From positions 1 through 18,060 of the forward strand of contig CAIYBQ010000394.1 in NCBI GenBank assembly GCA_903924445.1: DNA of 18,060 bases, given 5' to 3'. Positions 6,753-14,814 of the stretch are shown here, one piece after another (position 1 is the stretch's first letter; every line of letters starts with the position of its first letter). A program made the position numbers and the translations under genes. The notes below the pieces were generated by a model. The model saw only the letters and a program-made list of their open reading frames with translations. It was not told the DNA's origin and made no database searches. Origin of the DNA: an uncultured Armatimonadota bacterium (lineage in GTDB: Bacteria; Armatimonadota; Armatimonadia; Armatimonadales; Armatimonadaceae).

Positions 6753-9212
6753 CTAATCCCTATCTTCGCTCTCATCTCCAGCTACAATCGATGCCTTGCC
6801 ATCCCGGGAAAACAATGGGCTCCGTGTGATGCCTGGATACGGCGTCTTCAGACCCTTGATTGAGTGCCAGAGGACGCGGTTGAGGCGCTGCTCGCCGGCG
6901 ACATCCATGCGGTCAGGAGCGCTGAAGTCAATTTTTCCCTGCAGCTTGAGAAGCGCGGTCTTGGGAGGATTCTTCGCATCCAGATCCGATGTTGGCTTAA
7001 TCGCCGTGTAGGGAGTCACATCTGCTTTGCTGCCAAATGCCTTGTACATCGGGGTGGCTGTAGCATCAAATGGACTCATCGGGTCCAGACCCAGCAGCAG
7101 CTCAATCGTGCGCAGGATACTCGTCGTGTTATAGAACGTCGAATCCAGTATGCCCCGACGTGTATACGGGCTGATCGCAAGGGCGACCGTCCGGTGGGCA
7201 TCCACGTGGTCCGGGCCATTTTGCGCATCATCCTCGATCACCATGATCGCGGTTTCTTTCCAGTACTTGGACTTTGAGACGGCTTCGACGAGCTTTCCGA
7301 GCGCGTAGTCATTGGATGCGACACACGCCGCCGGGGTATTCGCACCCGCCGTCGCGCCCTTGGTGTGGTCTTCCGAGAGGGCCATCACCATCAGGCTTGG
7401 CATCTTCCCGGATGCTTCAAACTCCGCATAATCCTTTAGGAAAATGTCAATGGCGACATAGTCACGCTCGCCCTTGCCACGGGCCTGGTTCCATGCGACA
7501 TTCGTTTTCTTTGTCGTGTGGTAGTAGTACGTGCGGTAGTCAAGGCCCTTGGCGGCGGCCATGTCCCAAATCCGCCCACTTGGGTTGGTCGACAGCGGAT
7601 CATTGAAATCCCCGTAGCGGATAGGCGGCGCGCCCTTTGAGCCGTACTGCGCTGGCCAGGTACGCTGCATCGAGTCGGGCACAAATGCACCATTCGACCA
7701 GTGGTGGCCATCCACACTGACCTCACCATTCGCATACAAGTTGTCAAACAGCACATATTGCTGCGCGAGGGCGCGGTGGTTTGGCGCGATGTCATCCCCG
7801 AAGATACACAGATCCGGATCGCCATTTCCCTTTGGAAGGTTTCCGAAGACCTGGTCGTAGGTTCGGTTTTCCTTGATGACGTAGATCACATATTTAATCG
7901 GGCTGGCCACACCGGCTTTTGTCGGGATGACTGTGGATGCAGGATCGACGGCAGCCGGCGGGGTTCCATAAGGGCTGTTCTGCAAAACGGTCGCGGTGTA
8001 GGCCTTAAGCTGAGCTGGGTCCGAAATGTCAACGGTTTGGACCACGCCCTTGAGCAATGTTGCGATATACGGGTAAAGCCTGCCCTGCAAGCCTGCCTGG
8101 CGGCGAGCACGGCCCTTTAGCTCATCCGTTTCGACTGCGCTTTTTCCTGGATTTGGTCCGGTTCCAAGTCCCTTGCCAGAGCCGATGAACAAGGTTTTGC
8201 CATTTGCCGAGAATGCGACGGCAGTGGGGTAAGCGGCAGTTGGGACAAACCCGATGGTCTCTGACATCCCAGGTTTTTCAACATCAATCAGCTGGACCGC
8301 GTTGGCATCCGAGAGGGCGACGGCTAGACGCTTGCCATCTGTCGAAAGACTCAGCGCGCTTGGTGTCGAGCCTATGAGTGCGGTTGGGATGAGTTTTGTG
8401 CGGATACGTTCGGTTACGGCGCCACTTTTGGCATCGATGCGGACGACGGTGTCGGCATTTCCGCAGCTGACCCAAATGTCTCCATTACGCTCGATGATGT
8501 CATTTGGATGTTGATCTACGGCAAAGCGTGCGGTTTCTGCGAGGGTTGTGGCATCGTAGGAGACGATCGCTGCACCGCCCCAGAGGCAGACGCGGAGCGA
8601 GTTACCATCTGGGGAGAGGGTCATCGCACCCGGGCGGGCATTCGTGGGCAGGTCGATTGTCGTGAAAGTCGTGGTTGCAAAGACAATCCGGTGGATACGG
8701 TTTCCGGAAATGTCCGCAACGTACACGACATCACCGGTTGGCGAGACTGCGAGGCCGGACTGGAAGGTGGATGTTCCCGGGAGGGTTATGGCATCCGGGT
8801 CTGCGCCGCGTAGATCATCATTTACGCGGACGCGGTGTACGCGACCACTGTTGCCTCCGGCGATGAAAATGTTTTTGCTGTCGGCGGTCCATGCGAGTCC
8901 GATGGACTGAGCGCGTCCGAGGGGGATGCTTTGGCGCAGCGTTCCACCCTGCGGCTCGATGAGGTGGAGCTCGTGGACGCCGGCCCCGCCGCTGATCACG
9001 GCTAAGGTTTTGCCATCCGGGGCGAGGGCTGCTCGCTGCAGCATGTCAGGAAGCAGAATCGATGTCCCTGCGGGTTTGATTTTCCATCCAGTTACGATGC
9101 GCGTTGCGCCATCCGGCAGCTTACCGATGAGGTTGGTATCGGTCTGGCGGTAGGTAGCCCAGCTGGCGATTCCGATGATGGTGCTGATGGCAATGGCAAG
9201 GGGTGTACGCAT
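6753..9212 (-). CDS. Membrane-anchored YncE-like beta-propeller plus phosphoesterase protein
   Basis: An 819-residue exported protein. Residues 3-20 (TPLAIAISTIIGIASWAT) form a signal peptide or anchor. Residues about 50-350 are a YncE/SMP-30-like beta-propeller with repeated blades of the type APDGKTLAV, SPTGDVVYVAD, SPDGNSLRV and SANGKTLFIGSG. Residues about 435-740 match the phosphoesterase family that includes acid phosphatase AcpA and phospholipase C: IKENRTYDQVFG at 446-457, VDGHHWSNGAF at 500-510, LSEDHTKG at 612-619 and IEDDAQNGPDHVDAHRT at 659-675. These Glu, Asn, Asp and His residues are the metal and phosphate ligands in the family. The substrate is unknown. I chose ATG 9212, which gives a proper signal peptide; the frame runs to a TTG at 9269 within the upstream hairpin. 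A hairpin at 9261-9298 separates it from the pilin gene, so it is probably transcribed on its own. Confidence 0.85.
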   Translation of the reverse strand: MRTPLAIAISTIIGIASWATYRQTDTNLIGKLPDGATRIVTGWKIKPAGTSILLPDMLQRAALAPDGKTLAVISGGAGVHELHLIEPQGGTLRQSIPLGRAQSIGLAWTADSKNIFIAGGNSGRVHRVRVNDDLRGADPDAITLPGTSTFQSGLAVSPTGDVVYVADISGNRIHRIVFATTTFTTIDLPTNARPGAMTLSPDGNSLRVCLWGGAAIVSYDATTLAETARFAVDQHPNDIIERNGDIWVSCGNADTVVRIDAKSGAVTERIRTKLIPTALIGSTPSALSLSTDGKRLAVALSDANAVQLIDVEKPGMSETIGFVPTAAYPTAVAFSANGKTLFIGSGKGLGTGPNPGKSAVETDELKGRARRQAGLQGRLYPYIATLLKGVVQTVDISDPAQLKAYTATVLQNSPYGTPPAAVDPASTVIPTKAGVASPIKYVIYVIKENRTYDQVFGNLPKGNGDPDLCIFGDDIAPNHRALAQQYVLFDNLYANGEVSVDGHHWSNGAFVPDSMQRTWPAQYGSKGAPPIRYGDFNDPLSTNPSGRIWDMAAAKGLDYRTYYYHTTKKTNVAWNQARGKGERDYVAIDIFLKDYAEFEASGKMPSLMVMALSEDHTKGATAGANTPAACVASNDYALGKLVEAVSKSKYWKETAIMVIEDDAQNGPDHVDAHRTVALAISPYTRRGILDSTFYNTTSILRTIELLLGLDPMSPFDATATPMYKAFGSKADVTPYTAIKPTSDLDAKNPPKTALLKLQGKIDFSAPDRMDVAGEQRLNRVLWHSIKGLKTPYPGITRSPLFSRDGKASIVAGDESEDRD

Positions 9213-9260
9213 AGGTGTTTCTACTATTTGGATGGATGTGACGGTGGTGAAAATAGGGAG

Positions 9261-9301
9261 AACCCGCAAGCTGGAATGTTGATTCTGGCCTGCGGGTTTT
9301 T
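9261..9301 (-). terminator. Hairpin between pseudopilin 1 and the phosphoesterase gene
   Basis: Inverted repeat AACCCGCA (9261-9268) and TGCGGGTT (9291-9298), 8 bp perfect, 22-base loop that can add a few more pairs. It lies just downstream of the minus-strand pilin stop at 9315. The cleanest T-run (9297-9301) is on the plus strand; on the minus strand the hairpin is followed by a weaker CTCCCTATTTT. It is most simply the pilin terminator, possibly acting in both directions. Confidence 0.6.
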
Positions 9302-9314
9302 CAGGTGCTACTGA

Positions 9315-10175
9315 CTAGTTGGATGTGTCAGTTTCAGGGTATGTGTAGATACCGTTCTTTCGGTAATCTTCCATCAGGAGAGTCTGGGATCGGTTTGTGC
9401 CATCTGCGTTCAAGAAGTTAGGATCCTTGTACCACTTAGCATGGCCATCCACGAACACCCAGTTGCGACCTTCAGCATGGCGCTTGCCCTTGCGCCATCG
9501 GAAGTCGGTGGTGCCGTTTCCGTAGCCAGGAGCGATGTACCATCCGGCGAATGTCCAGCCATTTGCCGTGACACTGGAGCCAACCTCAGCAACATAGTGC
9601 AGGTTCGCAGGGGCAGCGAAGGATGACAAGGACAACATCTTGCCACCAACAACTGCTGCACGTCCGCTTGCGCCGTAGGCGCTGGAGAGGTAGTAGTTTC
9701 CAGCATAGGAAAGTGGAAGAACCTTGCGCATCGCATCCGGTGCATCCTTGATGCCAACATATGCACCAGGAAGCTTTGCATCCAAGAGCTGCTGCTCGTA
9801 GCAGTAGGACGCTGGCTTGTTGAAGCCGCCGTACTGGGAGTCAGAAGGACACTTGAAGATGCTCCAGTTTTTGATGTAAGGAGCGGATGCGATTGGGAAC
9901 GATGCGACTCCCGAATACTTTGCATCGGTAGCGACTCCGGTCACAGGATCGGAGCAGGGTCCCTGCCAGCCTGTTTCAGGAAGGATTTCATCGTAATCCT
10001 GAGCGTACATTTGGCCAGCGAGGCCAATCTGCTTAGCATTGCTAAGGCAGCTGGTTTGGCGTGCCTTGTCACGTGCCTGCGCGAAGACTGGGAAAAGAAT
10101 AGCGGCGAGAATAGCAATGATAGCAATAACAACGAGAAGTTCAATAAGGGTAAAAGCTTGATTTCGGATTTTCAT
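9315..10175 (-). CDS. Type IV pilin-like secreted protein (pseudopilin 1)
   Basis: A 286-residue prepilin-like protein. The N-terminus has a short basic leader (MKIRNQA), then FTLIE with Phe at +1 and Glu at +5 of the mature protein, then a hydrophobic helix to about residue 31. This is the substrate pattern of prepilin peptidase, with Ala rather than Gly at -1. It is followed by FAQARDKARQTSCLSNAKQI and MYAQDYDE, and ends with the FVDGHAKW box (241-248). That combination is typical of the DUF1559-like/GspG-like pseudopilin family abundant in Armatimonadota and Planctomycetes. Its function is not known; surface or pilus-associated display is inferred. The ATG at 10175 has GGAGGG at 10180-10185. 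The frame extends four codons to a GTG inside that site, which I reject. Promoter and leader lie in the repeat at 10205-10310. Confidence 0.9.
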   Translation of the reverse strand: MKIRNQAFTLIELLVVIAIIAILAAILFPVFAQARDKARQTSCLSNAKQIGLAGQMYAQDYDEILPETGWQGPCSDPVTGVATDAKYSGVASFPIASAPYIKNWSIFKCPSDSQYGGFNKPASYCYEQQLLDAKLPGAYVGIKDAPDAMRKVLPLSYAGNYYLSSAYGASGRAAVVGGKMLSLSSFAAPANLHYVAEVGSSVTANGWTFAGWYIAPGYGNGTTDFRWRKGKRHAEGRNWVFVDGHAKWYKDPNFLNADGTNRSQTLLMEDYRKNGIYTYPETDTSN

Positions 10176-10204
10176 AACGCCCTCCACTGTAGTTTTATCA
10201 GTGC

Positions 10205-10310
10205 TACCTTAAGCGTTGAATAAGAGAGTGTGAAACTTATGTTAAGGCTTTTAATGTCCTAAATATTATTGTAAAAGTAGTTTTGGTAATGTCTCAACAA
10301 ATGATTGCAG
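10205..10310 (-). repeat. 106-bp repeat, copy A (promoter and leader of pseudopilin 1)
   Basis: Aligned without gaps to 13023-13128; I count 18 differences in 106 positions (about 83% identity). The match begins and ends abruptly. The most conserved block is the first 34 bases (10205-10238, one difference), which in the minus-strand sense is the part of the leader nearest the pilin start codon. CCTTAA at 10207-10212 and TTAAGG at 10242-10247 could pair around a 29-base loop. Confidence 0.9.
10268..10297 (-). promoter_or_regulatory. Promoter of pseudopilin 1 (in repeat copy A)
   Basis: On the minus strand a -35 TTGAGA (10292-10297) and a -10 TACAAT (10268-10273) are 18 bases apart. Both elements are preserved in repeat copy B as TTAAGA and TACAAT with the same spacing, which supports function. 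The start of transcription would fall near 10261, giving a leader of about 85 bases before the pilin ATG. Confidence 0.6.
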
Positions 10311-10665
10311 TAAGCCGTGGTTCCCAGCGGCGCTTACATGTTTTTCATGGCACAAAATGGCGTTTATCGCTTCCTCCACGTACTTCCCGTCGCGCCTCGT
10401 AATCTGTGATGACTACCGCAACGAACCGGTCACGATTAATTTCAAGGCCCTGCACCTGTATAGGCGTCTGGAGATATGCGCACTCCTCCAGCTGGTGTCT
10501 TATCGACATTCTCCAATGAAAGTTGTTTGAACTGCTAAAGTAGTGCAAACAACCAGCTGCGCCAACGACCGTGTTGGTCGCGTCGTAACAGAGCCAAGTT
10601 ACAATCGTACTGTCGAAAAACTATAGAGATAAACGCTCGGATTTCAACATCAGAAAACAACGCAT
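10311..10665. other. Intergenic region without a convincing gene
   Basis: About 355 bases between the divergent pilin promoter and the secreted multidomain gene. GTAAGC (10310-10315) and GCTTAC (10332-10337) form an imperfect hairpin just upstream of the pilin promoter. A TACAAT at 10600-10605 with TTGGTC at 10574-10579 (spacing 20) is a weak promoter candidate for the gene at 10666. A 67-codon minus-strand frame (10345-10548) has only a TTG start and resembles nothing I know. Confidence 0.5.
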
Positions 10666-12978
10666 ATGCATCTCATCTACCGTTTCATACTGTTTGCTTG
10701 CATCGTATCTTCACCCATTATGGGTCGAGCTATCGAACCGCCGGTGAAAATCATCTTCGATTCCGATGTCGACCAGGACTGTGACGACATTAGTGCACTG
10801 TTTATGTTACACGGGGCGGTGGAGCGCGGTGAAGCGGAGCTACTGGCAACCATCGGTTGTACTTCCACAGATGAAATTGCTCCATGCCTGGATGCTATCA
10901 ATACTTGGTTCGGACGCCCTAACATACCCGTTGCAACCCTCAAAGATAAGGGCTTCCTGGACCATAAAGGGTTTGCCGCCGAACTTGCCAACCGCTACCC
11001 TTGCAAATTTCTCAGCGGAAACGATTATCCCGATGCGGTTGCCACGTACCGCAAAATTCTCGCCAAGCAACCGGATGGTAGCGTGGTCATTTTGGCGGTT
11101 GGCCCACTGCGAAACATTGCCAACTTACTTAGATCCAATCCGGATGGAGCCAGTCTATTGGATGGCAAAGCGCTAGTAGCTAAGAAGGTGAAACGCCTTG
11201 ACATTATGGGGGGCATGTACCAACCGCAAGGGAATTTGAGCGAAGGAGAGTGGAACTTCAAACAAGATCCGACATCGGCAGCGCTTGTCTGCTCAGCTTG
11301 GCCAACGCCGATTCTGTTTAACGGGGAAGGGGGAACAACCAACTCCGGTCGTCGCGTCACGTTTGAGATGCCTGAACATAATCCATTGACGATGGCGTTC
11401 CGGCATTACGCGGGAGTTGGATTCGCTGGTGATCGCTTGAGCTGGGATCCTATTTCCACGCTAGTGGCGGTTCGTGGAACCGCACCTTGGTTCAAAGAAG
11501 TAAAAGCGGGCACCAATGTGGTCAATTCCAAGACAGGAGTCAATACATGGAAACCAGACGTAAGTCGTGGACATTCCTACTTGGTCTCTAATGTGCCTAA
11601 AAACATAATTGAAACAGCCTTGGAAGATCTGCAGACGGCAGGTCGCGGACGACCCTCGAAACTAAAATTCAACACTTCCTATTACGCTGAAGCTGGAATG
11701 TGCAAAATCACCGCCCGCGAAGGCATTGAATCATCCACAACTGCCATGAAGGCATTTGACATGGATCAGCGAAGTGAATGGATCGACAAGGCACCAGCAA
11801 GCTGGATTCAGTGCCAATACGCGGACGGACGTAAATACTGCGCCACAGCTTATGCAGTCGTCTGCACTGATCAAGAACGCCTGCCTGCATCCCTGAAACT
11901 TTTAGGGTCTAACGATGGAATTCGCTGGACACAGTTAGACGTACAGAGATCTCCCGGTTACAGCGGGCAAATCACACGCCGCGAGTTTACGGTCAGTAAC
12001 ACCGCCAAGTGGAATCGTTACCGGCTCGATGTAACTGCTACAAACAAAGAGCTAGGTATACGAATTGCCACATTGGAGTTAAACGAACAGATTATTTGCC
12101 AACCTGGCGTCACTGTCTCGGCTGTAACTCTCGACACCGCGAAGCTTTCCTTATCCGCTAATAGCCGAGCAACGCTGAATGCGACGCTTGCCCCCATGAA
12201 TTCTTTCGAGCGTGAGGTCGCCTGGGTAAGCAGCAATCCGATGGTGGCTGAGGTACGCAAGATTGGCGAACAGGTCGCCATTGTCATCGGCAAAAAACCT
12301 GGTAAGTGCAACCTCACGGCGACCATCGGACAAGTGAAACAAACCTGCTCCGTGATAGTGACACCCACGACGTTGCCGACTGGATGGAACTACGCCGAGC
12401 TTAACTCACCGGCGATACCCGGCTCAGTTGACGTTAGCAATGGGAAATTCACACTTGTCGGGTGCGGACACGCGATGACATCGTGGTGGGAGCGAATGCG
12501 GGATCAGGGGGTGTTCGTCAGCCGACCTGCAATCGGAAATGTTGAACTTACCGCACGTCTAGTGGGCTTGTCCGCCAACGTCGGAGGCCCGAATGCTTAT
12601 CCTTGGGATAGCCGCCCCCCATCAGCATCGGGATTGATGATCCGCGAATCGGTGGATAACAAATGCCCCCGCTATTTCCTGATCCAGGTCGAAGCAACGG
12701 GCAACCTCGTCTGCCGCTGGCGCGACAAATCCGGTGATCAGGATGATAACCAATCCAAGTCACTCGGTGCGATAGTGGTGCCAACCCACTTGCGCCTTGT
12801 CCTGCGGGAAAAGAGCGTTGAAGTTTTCGCATCAGTCAATGGAAAAGATTGGGGTAAGGCACTGATGTCGCATCCTGTCGAGTTTGATACAGGGAGTCGA
12901 ATCGGACTCTTCGTTAGCTCTGGCAACACATTTGTGTCCTCGAAGTCTGAATTTGATTCAGTTACAGTAAATCCATGA
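10666..12978 (+). CDS. Secreted multidomain protein with nucleoside hydrolase-like domain
   Basis: A 770-residue exported protein with a signal peptide at 1-22. Residues about 27-325 resemble the inosine-uridine nucleoside hydrolase fold, which cleaves the N-glycosidic bond of nucleosides using a Ca-binding Asp cluster. The Asp cluster is FDSDVDQDCDD (31-41), VILAVGPLRNIANLL is at 141-155, and EWNFKQDP (195-202) and SWDP (259-262) supply the later ligands. The usual His-Asp pair near the end is Trp-Asp here. Residues about 340-475 look like an F5/8 type C (discoidin) carbohydrate-binding domain (WIQCQYADGRK, LLGSNDGIRWTQL). About 482-565 is a Big2-like Ig domain (VSSNPMVAEV). About 570-770 is a concanavalin/DUF1349-like sandwich ending in SEFDSVTVNP. 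Start ATG 10666 is the first in frame; no clear Shine-Dalgarno. It is flanked by the 106-bp repeats, and its codon use looks less GC-rich than the ABC operon, so acquisition is possible. Confidence 0.82.
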   Translation: MHLIYRFILFACIVSSPIMGRAIEPPVKIIFDSDVDQDCDDISALFMLHGAVERGEAELLATIGCTSTDEIAPCLDAINTWFGRPNIPVATLKDKGFLDHKGFAAELANRYPCKFLSGNDYPDAVATYRKILAKQPDGSVVILAVGPLRNIANLLRSNPDGASLLDGKALVAKKVKRLDIMGGMYQPQGNLSEGEWNFKQDPTSAALVCSAWPTPILFNGEGGTTNSGRRVTFEMPEHNPLTMAFRHYAGVGFAGDRLSWDPISTLVAVRGTAPWFKEVKAGTNVVNSKTGVNTWKPDVSRGHSYLVSNVPKNIIETALEDLQTAGRGRPSKLKFNTSYYAEAGMCKITAREGIESSTTAMKAFDMDQRSEWIDKAPASWIQCQYADGRKYCATAYAVVCTDQERLPASLKLLGSNDGIRWTQLDVQRSPGYSGQITRREFTVSNTAKWNRYRLDVTATNKELGIRIATLELNEQIICQPGVTVSAVTLDTAKLSLSANSRATLNATLAPMNSFEREVAWVSSNPMVAEVRKIGEQVAIVIGKKPGKCNLTATIGQVKQTCSVIVTPTTLPTGWNYAELNSPAIPGSVDVSNGKFTLVGCGHAMTSWWERMRDQGVFVSRPAIGNVELTARLVGLSANVGGPNAYPWDSRPPSASGLMIRESVDNKCPRYFLIQVEATGNLVCRWRDKSGDQDDNQSKSLGAIVVPTHLRLVLREKSVEVFASVNGKDWGKALMSHPVEFDTGSRIGLFVSSGNTFVSSKSEFDSVTVNP

Positions 12979-13022
12979 TCGCTAGGCACCTATTCGGCCA
13001 GTCGCGGCAGGAGCCTCCTCGG

Positions 13023-13128
13023 TACCTTAAGCGTTGAATAAGAGAGTATGAAACTTTTATTAAGCCCCCTAGTGTCCTAATTATTATTGTAATGGAAGTT
13101 TTGGTAATCTCTTAACAATTCGTTGCGG
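13023..13128 (-). repeat. 106-bp repeat, copy B (orphan promoter/leader)
   Basis: Same orientation as copy A (10205-10310), about 83% identical with no gaps, offset 2818 bases. The -35 TTAAGA and -10 TACAAT with an 18-base spacer are kept on the minus strand. The leader block at 13023-13056 differs from copy A at one position. There is no pilin gene downstream: minus-strand transcription would cross 13022-12979 and run antisense into the 3' end of the multidomain gene. Just beyond the repeat lies AGGAGCCTCCT, a small inverted repeat. Confidence 0.9.
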
Positions 13129-13216
13129 TGGCATTGCTAAAATACGCGCAAATGACATGTCAGGTGGTTCAGCTGCGATGCATTTGCATCCAATCACGTT
13201 GTGGTGACCTCACGAA

Positions 13217-14509
13217 ATGGGGAATGAGATGGCTGGGCTGAATAAACCGGATATTAACACCGTAGATGATGTACAGAGTTACATCTTGTCGTTCATTGCA
13301 CCGGCTACAAACCGTCATGCACGCATCACATTTCGGCAGCTGCTTGCTGACCTAGACCATCCCGAGATAGCCACAAAGGCGATACACATCACCGGGACCA
13401 ATGGCAAGGGCACCACGACGGCGATGCTCTACAACGGTTTACTCGCTGCTGGTTTTCGCACTGCGGCCTACTTATCCCCCGATGTCCTTGACTTCCGCGA
13501 ACGGTGGCAAGTGAATGGCGACCTGGTGTCTACGGAACTTCTCGTTGCTGCAACACGCGAGCTTGCCGCAAAGACGACTCACATTAACCCAGCAGATACC
13601 GATCTCACTGAGTTCGAAGTGAAGACGCTGCTGGCATTTCTGATCGCACGTCGTAGCAATGTCGACTACCACTGCATCGAAGTAGGTATTGGCGGCAAGT
13701 TCGACGCGACAAATGTCATCCCTGCGCCTGCGGCTGCGATTATCACAAGCGTCGGCGCAGATCACGCGGATGTCCTTGGGGAGACGATTCGCGATGTCGC
13801 GTACCACAAAGTCGGTATTGTAAAGGCTGGAACGGGCGTCGTAGGTATAGGCAGGATCACTGGTGAAGCACGGGACATCATCCTTGAGCGTGCCGCACAT
13901 TTGACGCTACCCGTCGTGGATGCCACAGAACTGGATCCAGTGACTACGTCCATCCCAGGCCACCATATGGCGGCAAACGCCGCGCTGGTTCTGGCTGTCC
14001 TCGGGAAAATTATCCCAGATGATGTGGACATCTCCAAAGTTCGGGCCGCAGTAAGTCAAACCATTTTGCCTGGACGGATGCAGACGATACCTGTAGATGG
14101 GAAAGTGCTGGTCTTCGATGGCGCGCATAATGCTGCGGCGGCGGAGCTCCTCGCGGCAACCATCAAGCAAACCTATCAAGGATCACGTAAGGTGCATGCC
14201 GTCGTCGCCCATACCGGCACGCATGATGGAGTTGCATTTGCAGATGCTTTGGCTCCCGCGCTCACGAGCGTTATCGTGACAGCTATTCCAGATAGAGGCC
14301 AAGAGCCCAAGCCCGTCGCAGATACCTATTTACGCGCTGGCGTGGCGGTTGCTGTCGTTGAGCATCCTGTGGATGCGGTTCGCCACGGGATGGAAGGGGC
14401 CGCCCTTGGCGACATCGTTATTGTCACGGGCTCGTTCTACCTCGCAAGCGTCATCCGGAAATACCTGCCGGATACATACTCAAGCGCGATCTGTACTCTG
14501 GGAGACTAA
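13217..14509 (+). CDS. folC: Folylpolyglutamate synthase / dihydrofolate synthase
   Basis: A 430-residue cytoplasmic Mur-ligase-type enzyme that adds glutamate to dihydropteroate or folates using ATP. The P-loop TGTNGKGT is at 59-66, AYLSPDVLDFRER at 84-96 matches the substrate loop, IEVGIGGKFDATNV at 154-167 is the family Mg/ATP box, and SVGADHADVLGET at 178-190 is the next conserved segment. The C-terminal domain has LPGRMQ (284-289), FDGAHN (300-305) and VTGSFYLASVI (403-413). The length is normal. The start is either ATG 13217 or ATG 13229; the latter has GGGGA at 13219-13223 at good spacing, so the protein may be four residues shorter. No neighbouring folate gene is present. The stop codon overlaps the convergent gene at 14506 by 4 bases. 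Confidence 0.93.
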   Translation: MGNEMAGLNKPDINTVDDVQSYILSFIAPATNRHARITFRQLLADLDHPEIATKAIHITGTNGKGTTTAMLYNGLLAAGFRTAAYLSPDVLDFRERWQVNGDLVSTELLVAATRELAAKTTHINPADTDLTEFEVKTLLAFLIARRSNVDYHCIEVGIGGKFDATNVIPAPAAAIITSVGADHADVLGETIRDVAYHKVGIVKAGTGVVGIGRITGEARDIILERAAHLTLPVVDATELDPVTTSIPGHHMAANAALVLAVLGKIIPDDVDISKVRAAVSQTILPGRMQTIPVDGKVLVFDGAHNAAAAELLAATIKQTYQGSRKVHAVVAHTGTHDGVAFADALAPALTSVIVTAIPDRGQEPKPVADTYLRAGVAVAVVEHPVDAVRHGMEGAALGDIVIVTGSFYLASVIRKYLPDTYSSAICTLGD

Positions 14510-14814
14510 GCCAACAACATCGGAGGAAAGGTGATTGTGCAGCCACTGCTCGCATTGATGACCTGAATCCGGTTGCAGCTCAGCTCGGTGCAGTCGATCT
14601 CTGCGGTTGTACTTGCGTACTTGATCGTGACTTTTCTGCAGTGTCCAGTAACCCGGATTTTTGACTTGTTGAAGGCCGCGATAGTCACTTCGACATCCGG
14701 AGATGCAGCAATACTGACATCTGCGTTACCGCTCGTTTGGATGTATTTATGTGTGGTGGCTTCCAAAGAGTGCCTTCCGCGTCCCAGTGCCAATACCGTC
14801 AGTGGTTTCATCAT
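14506..14814 (-). CDS. Small beta-solenoid-like protein, hypothetical
   Basis: A 102-residue protein of unknown function. After a short N-terminal segment it consists of alternating strand-like repeats of roughly 20 residues: YIQTSGNADVSIAASPDVEV, then VTIAAFNKSKIRV, then RKVTIKYASTTAEID, then NRIQVINASSGCTITF. This pattern suggests a short right-handed beta-helix, like the adhesin-type or DUF3060-type proteins. No clear signal peptide is present. ATG 14814 is chosen because AAGGAAG at 14821-14827 sits six bases upstream; an immediately following ATG (14811) is an alternative. The gene converges on folC and overlaps its stop by 4 bases. The opposite strand also has an open frame that looks hydrophobic but lacks family features. 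Confidence 0.6.
   Translation of the reverse strand: MMKPLTVLALGRGRHSLEATTHKYIQTSGNADVSIAASPDVEVTIAAFNKSKIRVTGHCRKVTIKYASTTAEIDCTELSCNRIQVINASSGCTITFPPMLLA

Noticed and set aside
10345..10548. A 67-codon minus-strand frame in the intergenic region
   Set aside because: Only a TTG start, no ribosome-binding site, and no recognisable family.
10205..13128. Interpretation of the paired 106-bp repeats as insertion-sequence ends
   Set aside because: They are direct, not inverted, repeats, there is no transposase between them, and copy A contains a functional-looking pilin promoter.
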